A stretch of DNA of 64,000 nucleotides from Aedes albopictus (GCF_035046485.1 NC_085136.1:322552175-322616174); one strand, 5' to 3'. Numbered from the stretch's first letter, positions 11,520 to 23,127 are shown. Notes: generated by a model not told the origin, from the sequence alone. Numbers and translations are program-made.

Positions 11520-12185
11520 ATTTAGAGCCCTTTTCAGGCTATACCAGGAACGAGGCATTCCAGGAAGAGTTCCAGGAGGAATTCCAGGAGGAACTCCAGG
11601 AGGAAATCCAGGAGGAACTCCAGGAGGAAATCCAGTAGGAAATTCCAGGAGGAATTTCAGCAGGAAAATCCAGGAAGAATTCCAGGAGGAATTCCAGGAG
11701 AATTTCCTAGAGGAATTCCAGGAGGAATTCCCGGAGTAATTCTAGGAGGAATTCCTGGAGGAATTCCAGGAGGAATTTCTGAAGGCATTCCAGAAGGAAT
11801 TCCTGAAGGAATTCCTGAAGGCATTCCAGGAGGAATTCCTGAGGGATTTCCAGGAGGAATTCCTGAAGGAATTCCAGGAGAAATTCCTAAAGGAATTTTA
11901 AGAGGGATTGCTGGAGGAATTCCAGGAGGAATTCCTGGAGAAACTCCAGGAGGAATTTCTAAAGGCATTCCAGGAGGAATTCCTGAAGGAATTCCAGGAG
12001 GAATTCCTGAAGGCAATCCAGGAGGAATTCCTGAGGGATGTCCAGGAGGAATTTCTGAAGGAATTCCAGTAGCAATTCCAGGTGGAATTCGAGGAGCAAT
12101 TCCAGGTGGAATTCCAGGAGCAATTCCAGGTGGAATTCCGGGAAGAATTCCAGGAATTATTTTAAGAGGAATTCCGGGAGAAATC
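11520..12185. repeat. 12-bp minisatellite, unit close to GGAGGAATTCCA
   Basis: About 55 imperfect copies of a 12-bp unit. Because 12 is a multiple of 3, some frames stay open and give artefactual PGG/GIPP-repeat proteins on the plus strand (11482-11739) and minus strand (11657-12016). It abuts the TAGTC array and looks like a less decayed version of the GGAATTCC-like DNA seen through much of the window. Confidence 0.85.
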
Positions 12186-13190
12186 TAGTCTTGTCTTGCC
12201 TTGTCTAGTCTAGTCTAGTCTAGTCTAGTCTAGTCTAGTCTAGTCTAGTCTAGTCTAGTCTAGTCTAGTCTAGTCTAGTCTAGTCTAGTCTAGTCTAGTC
12301 TAGTCTAGTCTAGTCTAGTCTAGTCTAGTCTAGTCTAGTCTAGTCTAGTCTAGTCTAGTCTAGTCTAGTCTAGTCTAGTCTAGTCTAGTCTAGTCTAGTC
12401 TAGTCTAGTCTAGTCTAGTCTAGTCTAGTCTAGTCTAGTCTAGTCTAGTCTAGTCTAGTCTAGTCTAGTCTAGTCTAGTCTAGTCTAGTCTAGTCTAGTC
12501 TAGTCTAGTCTAGTCTAGTCTAGTCTAGTCTAGTCTAGTCTAGTCTAGTCTAGTCTAGTCTAGTCTAGTCTAGTCTAGTCTAGTCTAGTCTAGTCTAGTC
12601 TAGTCTAGTCTAGTCTAGTCTAGTCTAGTCTAGTCTAGTCTAGTCTAGTCTAGTCTAGTCTAGTCTAGTCTAGTCTAGTCTAGTCTAGTCTAGTCTAGTC
12701 TAGTCTAGTCTAGTCTAGTCTAGTCTAGTCTAGTCTAGTCTAGTCTAGTCTAGTCTAGTCTAGTCTAGTCTAGTCTAGTCTAGTCTAGTCTAGTCTAGTC
12801 TAGTCTAGTCTAGTCTAGTCTAGTCTAGTCTAGTCTAGTCTAGTCTAGTCTAGTCTAGTCTAGTCTAGTCTAGTCTAGTCTAGTCTAGTCTAGTCTAGTC
12901 TAGTCTAGTCTAGTCTAGTCTAGTCTAGTCTAGTCTAGTCTAGTCTAGTCTAGTCTAGTCTAGTCTAGTCTAGTCTAGTCTAGTCTAGTCTAGTCTAGTC
13001 TAGTCTAGTCTAGTCTAGTCTAGTCTAGTCTAGTCTAGTCTAGTCTAGTCTAGTCTAGTCTAGTCTAGTCTAGTCTAGTCTAGTCTAGTCTAGTCTAGTC
13101 TAGTCTAGTCTAGTCTAGTCTAGTCTAGTCTAGTCTAGTCTAGTCTAGTCTAGTCTAGTCTAGTCTAGTCTAGTCTAGTCTAGTCTAGAT
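12186..13190. repeat. (TAGTC)n pentanucleotide array
   Basis: After a short variant lead-in (TAGTCTTGTCTTGCCTTG), the unit TAGTC runs without interruption from 12206 to 13185, exactly 196 copies, and ends in TAGATTAG. Each unit carries TAG on both strands and 5 is coprime with 3, so no reading frame crosses it. Such purity suggests recent expansion or strong homogenisation. The true length may differ from the assembled length. Confidence 0.95.
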
Positions 13191-14109
13191 TAGAAATGGC
13201 CCTAAAATTTAGCATAGGATTGACATTTTTCGACTACGCGGATGATCCATAAAGTTATTTGGCATCCCTTCCAAGCGGGTTTGTGTCCCCGAAAGTGGTT
13301 GCGTGCGAGTCGTCTCGTTCCACACTTATCCTTTGAAGTTTATTGAAGGGACCACTGACTGACTGCTTCTTCTCGTTTTATGGTGCGGTTTGGCTGCTGC
13401 CATAAATTACCTTCCTGATACGGCTGCTGCTGCTGCTGCCGTTGTGGGTGTTCCTTGATATGGTGGAGCAGCGCTCATCTTTAATACACGGGACATCGCC
13501 GAGTGGCAGTTTTATGGGCGAAAGTGATCGAACAGCAATCAAATTCCACACACTTTGGGGGTTCGGGTCAATCGACTTTCGGATCAGTGGCGATGATTGA
13601 TTGGGAAATTAGGAATGGGGAACTTCCTCGCTTAGGATTCAAAATTTGTCCTCGTTTGGAAGAGTTGTTTATGGTCGCTTGGAACAAGTTTGTTGCAGCG
13701 AGGTCGGACGGAAAGAGCCGGCGGAACACATTGGACAACATTAGTGATAACAAATTCCTTACAGCGTGTTTTACGCTTACTTTGAAGCAACACACGCCGT
13801 CGTCCAGTCCAACAAACAACAGACGGTCGCTCAAGATTAATAGTCCATGAGGCTGCAACTTTGCTGCAATCTTCTCTATGGCTATGGAGTGCACCATCGG
13901 GGCTCAGGTTCGGTAGTGGGAAACTGCAATGTGTATCAGGAGCCTGGAGCAGGCAGCATCCACTTCTGGGTGCATTATCTTTCGGTGTACAAGTTTGCTC
14001 GTAATTCACCACGGTTGTACAGTTGTGTGTCATGCGTTTATGTGTTTTGCAAAGATTTAGGAATTTATCTACTGTCGGGGAAGTGTGGGTTGGAGGATGG
14101 TTGAGGTCA
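13191..14109. other. Unassigned DNA
   Basis: More balanced base composition than its surroundings. A short (CTG)n run lies at about 13420-13440. Overlapping frames at 13503-13850 (plus) and 13632-14126 (minus, 164 codons) have no recognisable domain, and I do not call them genes. This could be unique host sequence, intronic or intergenic. Confidence 0.3.
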
Positions 14110-14520
14110 ATGGAGCGGGGATTCATAGGTGTAGTCAGAAGGAGCGGAGCTTAGTGCTTCAATCCATCCAAGGTCACAAACGAAGTAGACACTTCGTCTG
14201 CGATCCAGCGTTGCACGTATCAGTCTAATCAGTTTCGCCGGAAAATCATGTTCTGGAATTATCTGTTAAAGCTCATTCCTTTTCACTGAATCATACGACG
14301 CTTCAAAATAAATGAACATATGATGACTTTGCCAGTTGTAATCTCGGAATTTTCTTAGGATCTGCCGCAGAATAAATATCTGATCCGTCGTTGATCGGTT
14401 TCTACGAACACTAGCTTGATATGAGTCTGGATTGACAATGACAGATCCGCAAATCTTTAACTGAAAATGTATTTGAGGAATTCCTACAGCTGACACAGCA
14501 ACAGATCTCTTCGGCACGTA
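14110..14520 (-). pseudogene. LINE reverse transcriptase fragment
   Basis: On the minus strand the translation reads RRNRSTTDQIFILRQIL, then FEASYDSVKRNELW, then FPAKLIRLIRATLD, matching the RT region from the fingers motif to just before the catalytic motif of non-LTR elements. The conserved aspartate-containing block is present (normally F-D/K-A-Y-D) but is altered to FEASYD. A frameshift follows at about 14190 (IADEVSTSFVTLDGLK is in another frame). It is too short to assign to a clade. Confidence 0.7.
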
Positions 14521-15616
14521 TCGCTTCCATGAGTTGTTTCTTTAGTTATTAACTCTATTTGATGGAAAACATGGAAGAATATTGAATCCAATATTGAATT
14601 TGATTTATGGCCAAAACGCAGCCTTCGGACAGATACGCCTATGCCCCTTCAGTAGCCATCCTGAAGACACAGCACACCACATCCTTTCGCCTAATTCCGA
14701 CCGCAGTGTGGCATTTCTCAATGAAAACAGTATGCTAATGAACCAAACAAGTTCTCGTCGTCTTCCGTCGATCCGAGAGACAGCAGCAAAACACTGCAAC
14801 TGACTGTTGTGTTGTGTGTTTGCACCAGATTCAATATCTCCCATTCCCGCATTAAGCCCCGGCCGGAGCTTCGCCTCTTTTGCGCAGGAAACGGAATGGA
14901 ATGTTTTCGCAAAAGGAACCGACCGAATTTAGGCGAGTGTGAAATCAAAAAGCAAACATATCGCCGGAACGTGCTCATAATCGGACCGACGACCGACTAA
15001 CGGACGGGAAGCATGGCAAGTGTCAATTTCGGGCTGCCTTGGGCTGCCAAAGCTGCAGAGCTCCGTTCGTTCGTCAGTCAGATGCGTTGCCGTTGTCGTT
15101 GACGGCTGTCGCCATATGCGAGAATGCGTGAGAATCCTTGTAGACTGGATTTATTCAATCAGCCTTCAACATAGCACACACTAAGCAACAAATATCATCA
15201 CCGAAGGCGATGCTTGGGTATAGTGGTTTACATGATGATGTGACCATATGGGTTTTGGAAAAGCAGTTAAATCAGTGATCCACCACGAACCCTCCACAGG
15301 AACCACAACTTCTTCTCGTGTAGGCAAAGCAGGCATCCAACAGATAGCTCGTGTACGCTTCTCCACGGAGCACCATTTAACTTGTCATTCTGGGTGCTTG
15401 AACTCCCATTCTTACCTCCACGTGGTGCCCAACGGGATGCCCGACCGTGACTACCATTAAAGTCAGGTAGGCAAACAAGAACGGGGTACTCCGAATGCCT
15501 GAGTGTGGGGAAAGGTACCTAGTCAAGTCACGTCTAAAGGCCGGCCCTGAGCACCGTGCTCGCTCAGGCTATTCTGGTGTAAAGTAGTTGTCTACCGGAC
15601 CCTAAATAACTGTAGA
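14521..15616. other. Unassigned DNA
   Basis: No gene, RNA or repeat recognised. A GC-rich hairpin (CCTGAGCACCGTGCTCGCTCAGG, given here only as its CCTGAGC/GCTCAGG arms) lies near 15547-15570. Frames of 60-90 codons overlap on both strands at 14580-15000 and have no domain. Confidence 0.3.
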
Positions 15617-15619
15617 TTA

Positions 15620-15786
15620 GGGGCTGTCCATAAACCACGTGGTCATTTTTTTGGGACTTTTCAACCCCCCCCCCCCCTCGCGTGGTCATTAGTCCATACA
15701 AAAATTTTTATTTGTCCATACAAAATGGTCATTGGCCGAACCCCCCCCCTCCCCCCCTTATGACCACGTGGTTTATGGACAGCCCC
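15620..15786. mobile_element. PIF/Harbinger-type MITE, TTA TSD
   Basis: A 167-bp element with perfect 27-bp inverted termini beginning GGGGCTGTCCATAAACCACG and a C-rich centre. TTA flanks it at 15617-15619 and 15787-15789, the 3-bp TWA target typical of PIF/Harbinger elements. It is nearly the same length as the unrelated-sequence MITE at 26279-26444, which also uses a TWA target. Confidence 0.8.
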
Positions 15787-15789
15787 TTA

Positions 15790-16446
15790 GTGGAAGGACG
15801 TATGGCTGGGTTGCCCACGATGAATGCACTCTTCCCTGTGTTTTATGGATATAAACTGGCGTCTACGCCCTGAAGTTACGGGGCGATTCAGTTGGGTAGA
15901 TGGGGCCCTTCCAACCTTGACCTTGCAGCAGGCAGAGAGTAAAAAAAATCGAAGATTGAAAGTGAAGATTGACATTCTCATTTTTGCATTCGTATTTGGC
16001 CACATTCATTGTCAGCTGAATGCCTCTCTTTTTTCATTCAATTCTCTGTCACGAATATTTTTTCACGCATCGTAAAATGTCCAATTTCTGTCAACAGACC
16101 AGTGAATCAAAATTCAACCATCGCGCAACAATAATGACAATGTCGCAACCTGTATTTGTTGCGACAAACAAACCCATGCGACATAAGTTTGTCCCAACTT
16201 GAAAATAATGGGATTAACATCGTACACCACGAGTTTAGAGATTTTTAAGCCTTGCATTGCGATTTTCGAACGGTAACTTCGAGTCGGTAAACACTGCAAC
16301 TCTGGTGAAGCTCTATCATCAAACAGTTTCGACTTTGGGTTAGCAATAATTGATTATTCACGAGTTGAAAAGTACGCAACAAATTCAGCTTCCGTTTTGT
16401 CTGCAACAAAAAATTTCGAGATCATGTCATTATCTGTTACCAGTAG
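15790..16446. other. Unassigned DNA
   Basis: No gene recognised. Around 16120-16200 there are repeated short words related to TTGCGACA and CAACAAA. Frames here reach at most 83 codons and show no domain. Confidence 0.3.
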
Positions 16447-16454
16447 GGATAAAC

Positions 16455-17854
16455 TAAAGTGACCAGATATATTTTGCTCTGATGCGGGTCACAGTTTTAC
16501 TAAACTAGGATGTCGATTACCTGGAAAGCCACGGACTGTTAGGGAATTTATTTCTGGGCTTGGAAAATCAGAGAGAGTCAGGGAATTTGGTTGATGATCA
16601 GGGAGCTTTTTCACGACACTCAGGGAACAAAGATCTCAACAAAGAAATTATGGTATTTGGAAAACTAGCATTTTTTTTCTAAATGTCTGAATTTTTTTCA
16701 TGGAAAATTTCTGCCAAACCATTGAAGAGATAGCTGGAGAAAATTCAGGAATGAGTTTGTTACAAAACTATGGGAATTTTTTAGTTGCATTCAAATGTTA
16801 AGTACTGGTGGATTACTGGAGAATATTTTCCAAAACATTTCTTGGAAAGTATTCTGAAACAATTCTCCAATATTTTCATCACAAATATGAAGTGTATCTT
16901 TATCAAACTTTATAAGAATATACGTTTTTAAAAAGATATTTCGACACTGATTCTTCATTAGGGCCTAACTGACATTTTCGATTTCTCTTCATCGATACTG
17001 TATTTGTGTTATTACAGAATGTGTATTGAGTTTTCCCAAAAAAATTTTGATTGAAATGCGAAGGAGATGACTACATCTTGCAAAAAAAAAAACAAAAAGA
17101 ATAATGATTTTGTTTGTTTTGGTCAAGTTATTAGCGAAAGAGAGAGTCGACGAAGAGAAATCGATCAAGTCAGTTAGGCCCTTATGAAAAATCATTGTCG
17201 ATTTGTTTCCTGGAATTCTTTCCATTTGTAGCTAAAAAAATCTACCACCGGTGGAGTTTGCAGAGTGATCCACCTTATACTTCTATAGAAATCCTTCGAT
17301 CATATCCGGAAACCCCCGGAAAAATCTGACAAGGGGAATCCTGTATGTAATCTTCCACGAATCAAGTAGCCATGTAGGCATGTTTCTCTTAGGGGTTTTT
17401 CTGACGGGTTCTAACAGATATTTCTATAAGAAAGCCCTGTGGATTGTTACTGGAAATTCATTTGAAATTAAAAAAAAAAATGAACAAAAGTTCTGGTGAG
17501 ATTCAAAAATGTTCAGTCAGCTCCCAATTAGTCCACTTCAGTGTGAAGTGCGTATGAAAACCAAATTTTACCTTCATCCTTCTCCCAACAACTCTACAAC
17601 AACAACTTTATACAATGTCAGATTAAAATCCTCAAAATTCTAAAACAATTGTAAGCCTGGTTAAACTTTGTTTTTGCTATTTACATTTGTCTAAAGATTG
17701 ATTTTCAGAAGAACAGAAACAATTCAACATGTTTGTCAAGAAAACGACATTTTAATTGTTGAAATCCGGGACATTTCCGGGACACTTTGCAGTGCGGGAC
17801 GACTAGCTTTAATCCGGGACTGTCCCGCACAATCCGGGACGTCTGGTCACTTTA
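16455..17854. mobile_element. hAT-like non-autonomous element, 8-bp TSD
   Basis: A 1,400-bp element with termini TAAAGTGACCAGA and its complement TCTGGTCACTTTA. The flank GGATAAAC is repeated exactly at 16447-16454 and 17855-17862. The right part has repeated CCGGGAC words (about 17765-17840), the left part has repeated CAGGGA words (16540-16630). No transposase frame is visible (longest about 97 codons without a domain), so it would need an enzyme supplied elsewhere. Confidence 0.75.
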
Positions 17855-17862
17855 GGATAAAC

Positions 17863-18296
17863 AGTAATCGTCGCACCTTCTTTGTTGCTTGTTTTGTGCC
17901 TCTTTTGTCTGACAATTCTCTTCTCTGCAACAGACACACAATCCGACTTAATGAACAAATAGAGAATATAATTAGTATTCTAATTAACTAGTTTTGAGGT
18001 GATTGGAAGTATAATCAGGAATTACGGTCCAGTTATATTGCTCAGTGAAAATTGTCAGTGACAGAAAAATGAATGAATAGGTGAAAAAATTCATTCACCA
18101 AAATGAATTTTATTTTGATCCCTCAGTTGAGAATTTTCAAAATTCACGTTGAATTTCACTCATTGAAAATGAAAATTTTAAACTCTGGCAGCAGGTTACC
18201 GTATTGTCTAACTGGGTTAAACTCAGGGTTTTCTCTCACTCTGTCTTGAATCAAGTGCGTTGCGTAGTCTCCCGCAAAGAGACTGCTGACGTTCCT
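17863..18296. other. Unassigned DNA
   Basis: AT-rich. Near 18075-18180 there are repeated and inverted ATTCATT/AATGAAT/AAAATTC words but no defined element. Confidence 0.3.
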
Positions 18297-18304
18297 GAGC
18301 AGAC

Positions 18305-19089
18305 TAGGGGTCGCAGTACCGACCACTTTTGGTGAGTACCGGTATTTCGGTACTGGGGCTTACAGTACCGGTAGACCGGTAAATTACCGGTACTGGGAAT
18401 TTTTTCACTAAAATGAAGAGTAATCTAATTTGCACAGAAAACCAACAATTTACCAGGCATTTGTGAATTACGATTTTCAGGGATGTCATGAAAGCTATCC
18501 AGAAAACAATAAATTAAACAAAAATATAGATAAATAAAAAAAATAGAAAGAAATTAGTAGTATGAAACTTATTTTGGAGCTATTGTTTAGCTTCTGTGCA
18601 ATTTCACAAGCAGTATTTTGGTCAGTTTAAAATGAAACAGGAACAACCTTACATGTACAAAAATCAAATAGCTGCAAGGTGAAGACAGAAGAAGATATAA
18701 ATATTTTTTCTTGATGATGCTATCAACAGATTATAAAAACTGAAGAAATAACAAGAAACCCTGATCTAACAAATTTTATTCTAAGCAAGTAAATCCAATT
18801 CCAACATTCAACGTTTATCAAACCAATCATTGCTATGATACCCTGGATTTGCAGAATTGTTGCATATATAAAATGTTTGTTTGTCAAAGTACTTGGTTTT
18901 AAATGTTTTCATTCAATATTTCCATTGTATATTGGCTATACTAATGATCGGATTTCAGTACTTCGGGAGAGATTTCACGGTACCGAAAGTACCGGTACCA
19001 ATGCTCAGTCAGTACCGGTATTTCGGTACCAAAAATTGGTCGGTAATACCGGTATTTTCGGTACCGGTACTACCGGTACTACATCCCTA
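18305..19089. mobile_element. hAT-like foldback element rich in GGTACC/CCGGTA, 8-bp TSD
   Basis: A 785-bp element with termini TAGGGGTCGCAGTACCG (left) and the complement of TAGGGATGTAGTACCGG (right). The flank GAGCAGAC is repeated exactly at 18297-18304 and 19090-19097. The first and last ~150 bp are crowded with ACCGGTA and GGTACC words that make several alternative hairpins. The middle is AT-rich with no transposase. Confidence 0.75.
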
Positions 19090-19429
19090 GAGCAGACCCT
19101 AAGGGGACAAGGTGCAGTAGTTGCAAAAAAGATCTGTAGGGGCAGCGGGGGGTAAAGTAGGTAGTATCTCGGTGGTGCTTACGTTCGACGCTACTAGCTT
19201 TCCCATAAATGTAAAATATGGGCTGTTCATTTTCTTTACTCGCCCTTGTAGGACGCAGAGATTGGTCGTCCCAGGCAGATTGTGCACAACACTTCGATGG
19301 CAGAAGAACCAGATTGACCGGGGAATTTGCAGATTCCGCGGAAACGGTGGACGACCAATAATGTTTCACTTGTTTTAATTTCAAAGTAATGAGAATGAAA
19401 TACAAAACAAAAGTACACAATATTCAATA

Positions 19430-20560
19430 CGGTATGCTGTTGCTACCACAGATATCGGGACAGATACCGCAGTGTGGAATATCCATCCTATTGATGCTTG
19501 TTCGAGTTGAAAGAAGCTCCGGTACTTGCGAGCGTCTGTATCGACACTCCAGTCGGCGTCGCTATAGCCGACTAGCTTCAGCGATTCTTCGCTGTTGCTT
19601 ATTAGTTTGAGTGCTTCCGTTGGGGCGGTAACTCATCAGCTCAGAATAGCTACGCTTGCTGCTACGTCTGGCAGTATGTTCACAGCCACGTATAGCAACG
19701 CCCTGATCAAGCATTGGTATTCTCTGGTATCGGATATCACCTTACTGCCTTCCCTATTGCGGTAGTAGCTCATATCCAGCGGGACTGTCGTTCCTCTGGC
19801 ACGTTTAAGATTGTTTCGGTTCGAGATCTTCAAAATATAGCCTTTCTGATTCATGAAGTAGTAGTCATCGAATTCTTTTTCGATCCCTATCTCCAGGAAA
19901 CCACTAAAACTGACCTAAGGGTGACAGTGTCAACTTCTCCTTCAAAGAATGTTCAACGTTCGTGATCTACTTCTCCGAAATACAGGTAACGATTACATCG
20001 TCAACATATATACATCCAACCTCCAGGAGTAGGCTTCGAGAATAAACAGAGATCCGCTGCCGATTGTCTGAACTGGAATACACGGATCGTCTCGTTCCAT
20101 ACTCGCACTTCTTATTTCAGTCCGCAAAGACTGCGTTGTAGTTTGCAAACTAGCTTCTCTTGACCACCCTTCGATTGCTGCATGTACAGCTCCCCCTTTA
20201 GTCGACCATGTTACATAGTACGCATCTTTGATGTCCAGGTGACAAATCTTCATCCGCTTATGACCGACAACAGTCAGCAAAATCTTCAACGTGTGCCGCA
20301 CAGCCACTACTGGTGCAAAGACGGAGTCGTAATCAACCCCAAACTGATGCGAGAAGCCCTGGTGATGTTACCAGCACTGTCCTCCATCGCCTTAAATATC
20401 CATTTGTTACCTATTGGTTTTCGTCCGGCAGTTGCTTCCACCAACGTCCAGGTCTCGTTCTATATCAGGTTGTCATACTTCTCTCTCATCGCTGCTTGTC
20501 ATAAATCTTGCTGCGGTCCTTGGACAGATTCCTCGTACGCAGCCTAGTCGGAAGCATCCT
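19430..20560 (-). pseudogene. Ty1/Copia pol remnant (RT to RNase H)
   Basis: Read from 20560 to 19430 on the minus strand: WTLVEATAGRKPIGNKWIFK (about 20390-20450), the start of the Copia reverse transcriptase; then HERM-like GHKRMKICHLDIKDAYY (about 20230), containing the first catalytic aspartate; then YQCLIRALLYVAVN and PDVAASVAILS (19640-19720); then SLKLVGYSDADWSVD (about 19530-19590), the Copia RNase H signature. Several stops and frameshifts break it and the YVDD block is not seen. It belongs with the gag remnant at 22429-22880. Integrase and protease between them are missing. Confidence 0.8.
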
Positions 20561-21640
20561 CCTGGTTGACCACTCACCACTGCACACTGGGCCAGGAACA
20601 GAAATTAGCAAGACAAAACCTCTAGCACATTGGGGTTACGTCCTATCAAGTTGGTGTCTTCGGCAAAGTTGTTGGGTTTTATCTGCGCCTCAAATTGCGC
20701 TTGGAATTTAGTTCGTTAAACCGCCGCATAGGTGGCGCTGTGGTGCTAACTTTTTTATTTCACATCCTAGAGCTTTGGCGTCTTGGGCAAAGTTGTAGAA
20801 GAAGCAAAAATATGAAAAGTTGTCGAAGACACCAAAACTGTAGCTCTTAAAATAACAAAGTTACATTGAATTTTATAAACGAACGACTTAAATTTGCGGT
20901 TTTATGACATTCTCTTGTTTTTCAGCCTACATGGTGCCATGGCAACAGAAAACAACAATCGCAGTAGTCGAACAAGATCATAATTGTATTTCACTCTTGC
21001 AACAATCATGCGTTTAGACAAAATGATCGGGATAGGCAAAATTTTCACTTTTTCAAAAATGTCCAATTAGCTGTAACTTTTGAAAAGTGCATCAAATATT
21101 CTCAAATTATCACTGTAAATTGATCAACTAGTTTTGTATCAGTGCACAAAATTTCGCATTTTTCGTAGGTGAATTCACTTCTAGTATCTTTTATACTTTT
21201 GTTTCATGCATATTAACATCAAATCATAAACAATATCAACAGCAAAACTGAAGAATTTATCAGATAAAAGTTAACAAATTATCCATTCACGGCCTTCGTG
21301 GATTGTCAAGATAGCGCACTAAAGGTATATTATTTGAATTTACTATTATATTAAGTATGATTGAAGTAAGCAGCATTAGCATGCGGAATACTGCGGTATT
21401 TTGTTGAACATAAAACTGTCGACGAAGTAGGTGGAATCTTATATGAAAATTAAAATCAATTGCCCCGATGGTGAAATGTTTTAAAAGATGCTCATGAGAA
21501 ATTTCTCAGCAAACGCATTACGCTTGATATAATAATTAGGGTGTTAGTGTCATAAGTAATCACACGCTCCCAAATTCATCCTATTTGAAAACAAGCGATT
21601 ACGGCACCGATTGATTCCGTTCTTTTTGTTTTTTTGCTAA
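20561..21640. other. Unassigned DNA between Copia fragments
   Basis: No Copia integrase or protease is readable. The stretch holds words such as GTGTCTTCGGCAAAGTTGT and AAGACACCAAAACTGTAGC that look like dispersed-element sequence but match no other part of the window clearly. It probably represents later insertions plus deletion of the Copia centre. Confidence 0.35.
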
Positions 21641-21760
21641 CAAAAATACAAAAATAAGAAACAAAACAAACAACGCTTCAAACCCGTGTTCTTCGTAGGA
21701 TGAAAATGGGAGCCATATGCTTTAAAAGGGTACGAATACTCTATTAGTGAAATAAAAAAA
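21641..21760 (+). repeat. Dispersed repeat copy 2
   Basis: Matches 536-655 in order and strand (CAAAAATAAGAAACAAAAC, AACGCTTCA, GGATGAAAATGG). Family unknown. Confidence 0.45.
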
Positions 21761-21916
21761 TTTACCTTTAGCCATTCTGCTATTTTGAAATCGCACAAAA
21801 ACTGTAAAATGAATAATTTATTGGGAAACTTTTATCTGACAAATCTTTCAGATTTTCTGTTGCGGTTGATATTGTTTCAGATTTGGCGTGAAAACGGATA
21901 AAACAATTTTAAAGTT

Positions 21917-22128
21917 GGGACTCCTATAAGACGCTGTCATCCACTTTACGCCAACAAAAATATCTCAGCTAACTTATAGCCGATTCATTTTATTTTTTGT
22001 ATTCGTTTTGGCTCAAATTAGGCGCCTCTTTAGACTTATCAAATACTGAAAATAAACTTATTTGGATGCACGACACTCTGAAATTTGCGGTGGGCGTAAA
22101 GTGAGTGGCAGCGTCTTGTAGCAGTCCC
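21917..22128. mobile_element. MITE with GGGACT termini
   Basis: Inverted arms of about 36 bp at 21917-21952 and 22093-22128. Shared words include GGGACT, AAGACGCTG and ACTTTACGCC. No clear TSD. It lies inside the disrupted Copia remnant. Confidence 0.6.
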
Positions 22129-22428
22129 GAATGTTTAAAAAGATTCAAGAAGTGGATTTAGTCACCTACATGTGTTTCATTCAGGAAGGTGCAGATTACG
22201 CTATATCACTCATATACACTAAAACAGGAATTTCTACTACTAATACCTAGACAAATGTATGTATTATTCCCCAAAACGCATGATTGCACTGTCCATATAC
22301 CAACAATCCGCTGTTAGTTCGGCCTTCTCATCACTCGTCTTCTTGTTTTGTTACACACTGTCTTTCCATTCACTGATTCCCCATTACTTTCAATAAATGT
22401 GTTCAATAATATGGAAATTCTGGCTTTC

Positions 22429-22880
22429 TCAGTCTAGGGAATCCAAACGATTAAATTTGCATTGTTCAATATTTTTTTTTTTTTCAAGCTCCATCATCAG
22501 ATCTGCCTCTGGTCGGCTTTCGAGCGTCGCAACCAGACCGCCGTATGGTTCTGGCAGGCTGCGCAAAATGGCAAAATCATCAAGCGCTTGGAACGCACAT
22601 TCTAGACAAATAAAGAGCTCTTCCACATAGAAAATATGTTTCTCCAAATCTTCATCTTCGACCAAATTCAAGCTACAAATCTTTTTAAGCAAGGACACAC
22701 TCGACCTTATGGCAGTTTTTTCTTCAAGTTTTTAATCAATTCCACACTTCCTTCGTGGATTTGCAATCCTTCACCAGATTGTGTTGCCTGTTTTCCACAT
22801 AAAGCACTATGATCAAGTGCCAGTTCGAATCGTATTTCTTCCACGCGTCTGTGACCGGCACTATCGTGGCAACTACCTGC
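22429..22880 (-). pseudogene. Ty1/Copia gag remnant
   Basis: Minus-strand translation gives VTDAWKKYDSNWHLIIVLYV (about 22800-22860), STKEVWN, then SLLKKICSLNL, DLEKHIFYVEEL and FAILRSLPEPYGGLVATLES (22520-22690). These follow the order of the UBN2-type Gag domain of Copia elements. One internal stop at about 22735 breaks the frame. The zinc-knuckle end is missing downstream. Same strand as the pol remnant at 19430-20560, consistent with one element. Confidence 0.75.
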
Positions 22881-23127
22881 CTACCAACCGTAAGTGCACT
22901 ACAGTGTGAAGAATTAGCATTAAGTTAAAATTCACAAATACAAAGAAATTAAAAAAAAAAGAGCACTACTTACAAGCTAGGACAGGATAATGCATCTAGT
23001 CAGCCCAAAAGAGACTTGCAAGTGAGAAGCTGTTTTCTCAAGTTACATACTAACCTTGGGCTCTTCATCCGTGAGGCCAAGGAAATCTGGTACGATAGGG
23101 TTACGCGGCAATAGTAAAGACTACGTC

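Noticed and set aside
11482..12016. PGG/GIPP-repeat proteins on both strands
   Set aside because: Both are the 12-bp GGAGGAATTCCA minisatellite in frame. Mirror-image frames on the two strands point to an artefact.
13632..14126. 164-codon minus-strand frame
   Set aside because: No recognisable domain. It overlaps a 115-codon and a 109-codon frame on other frames. Codon content is unremarkable.
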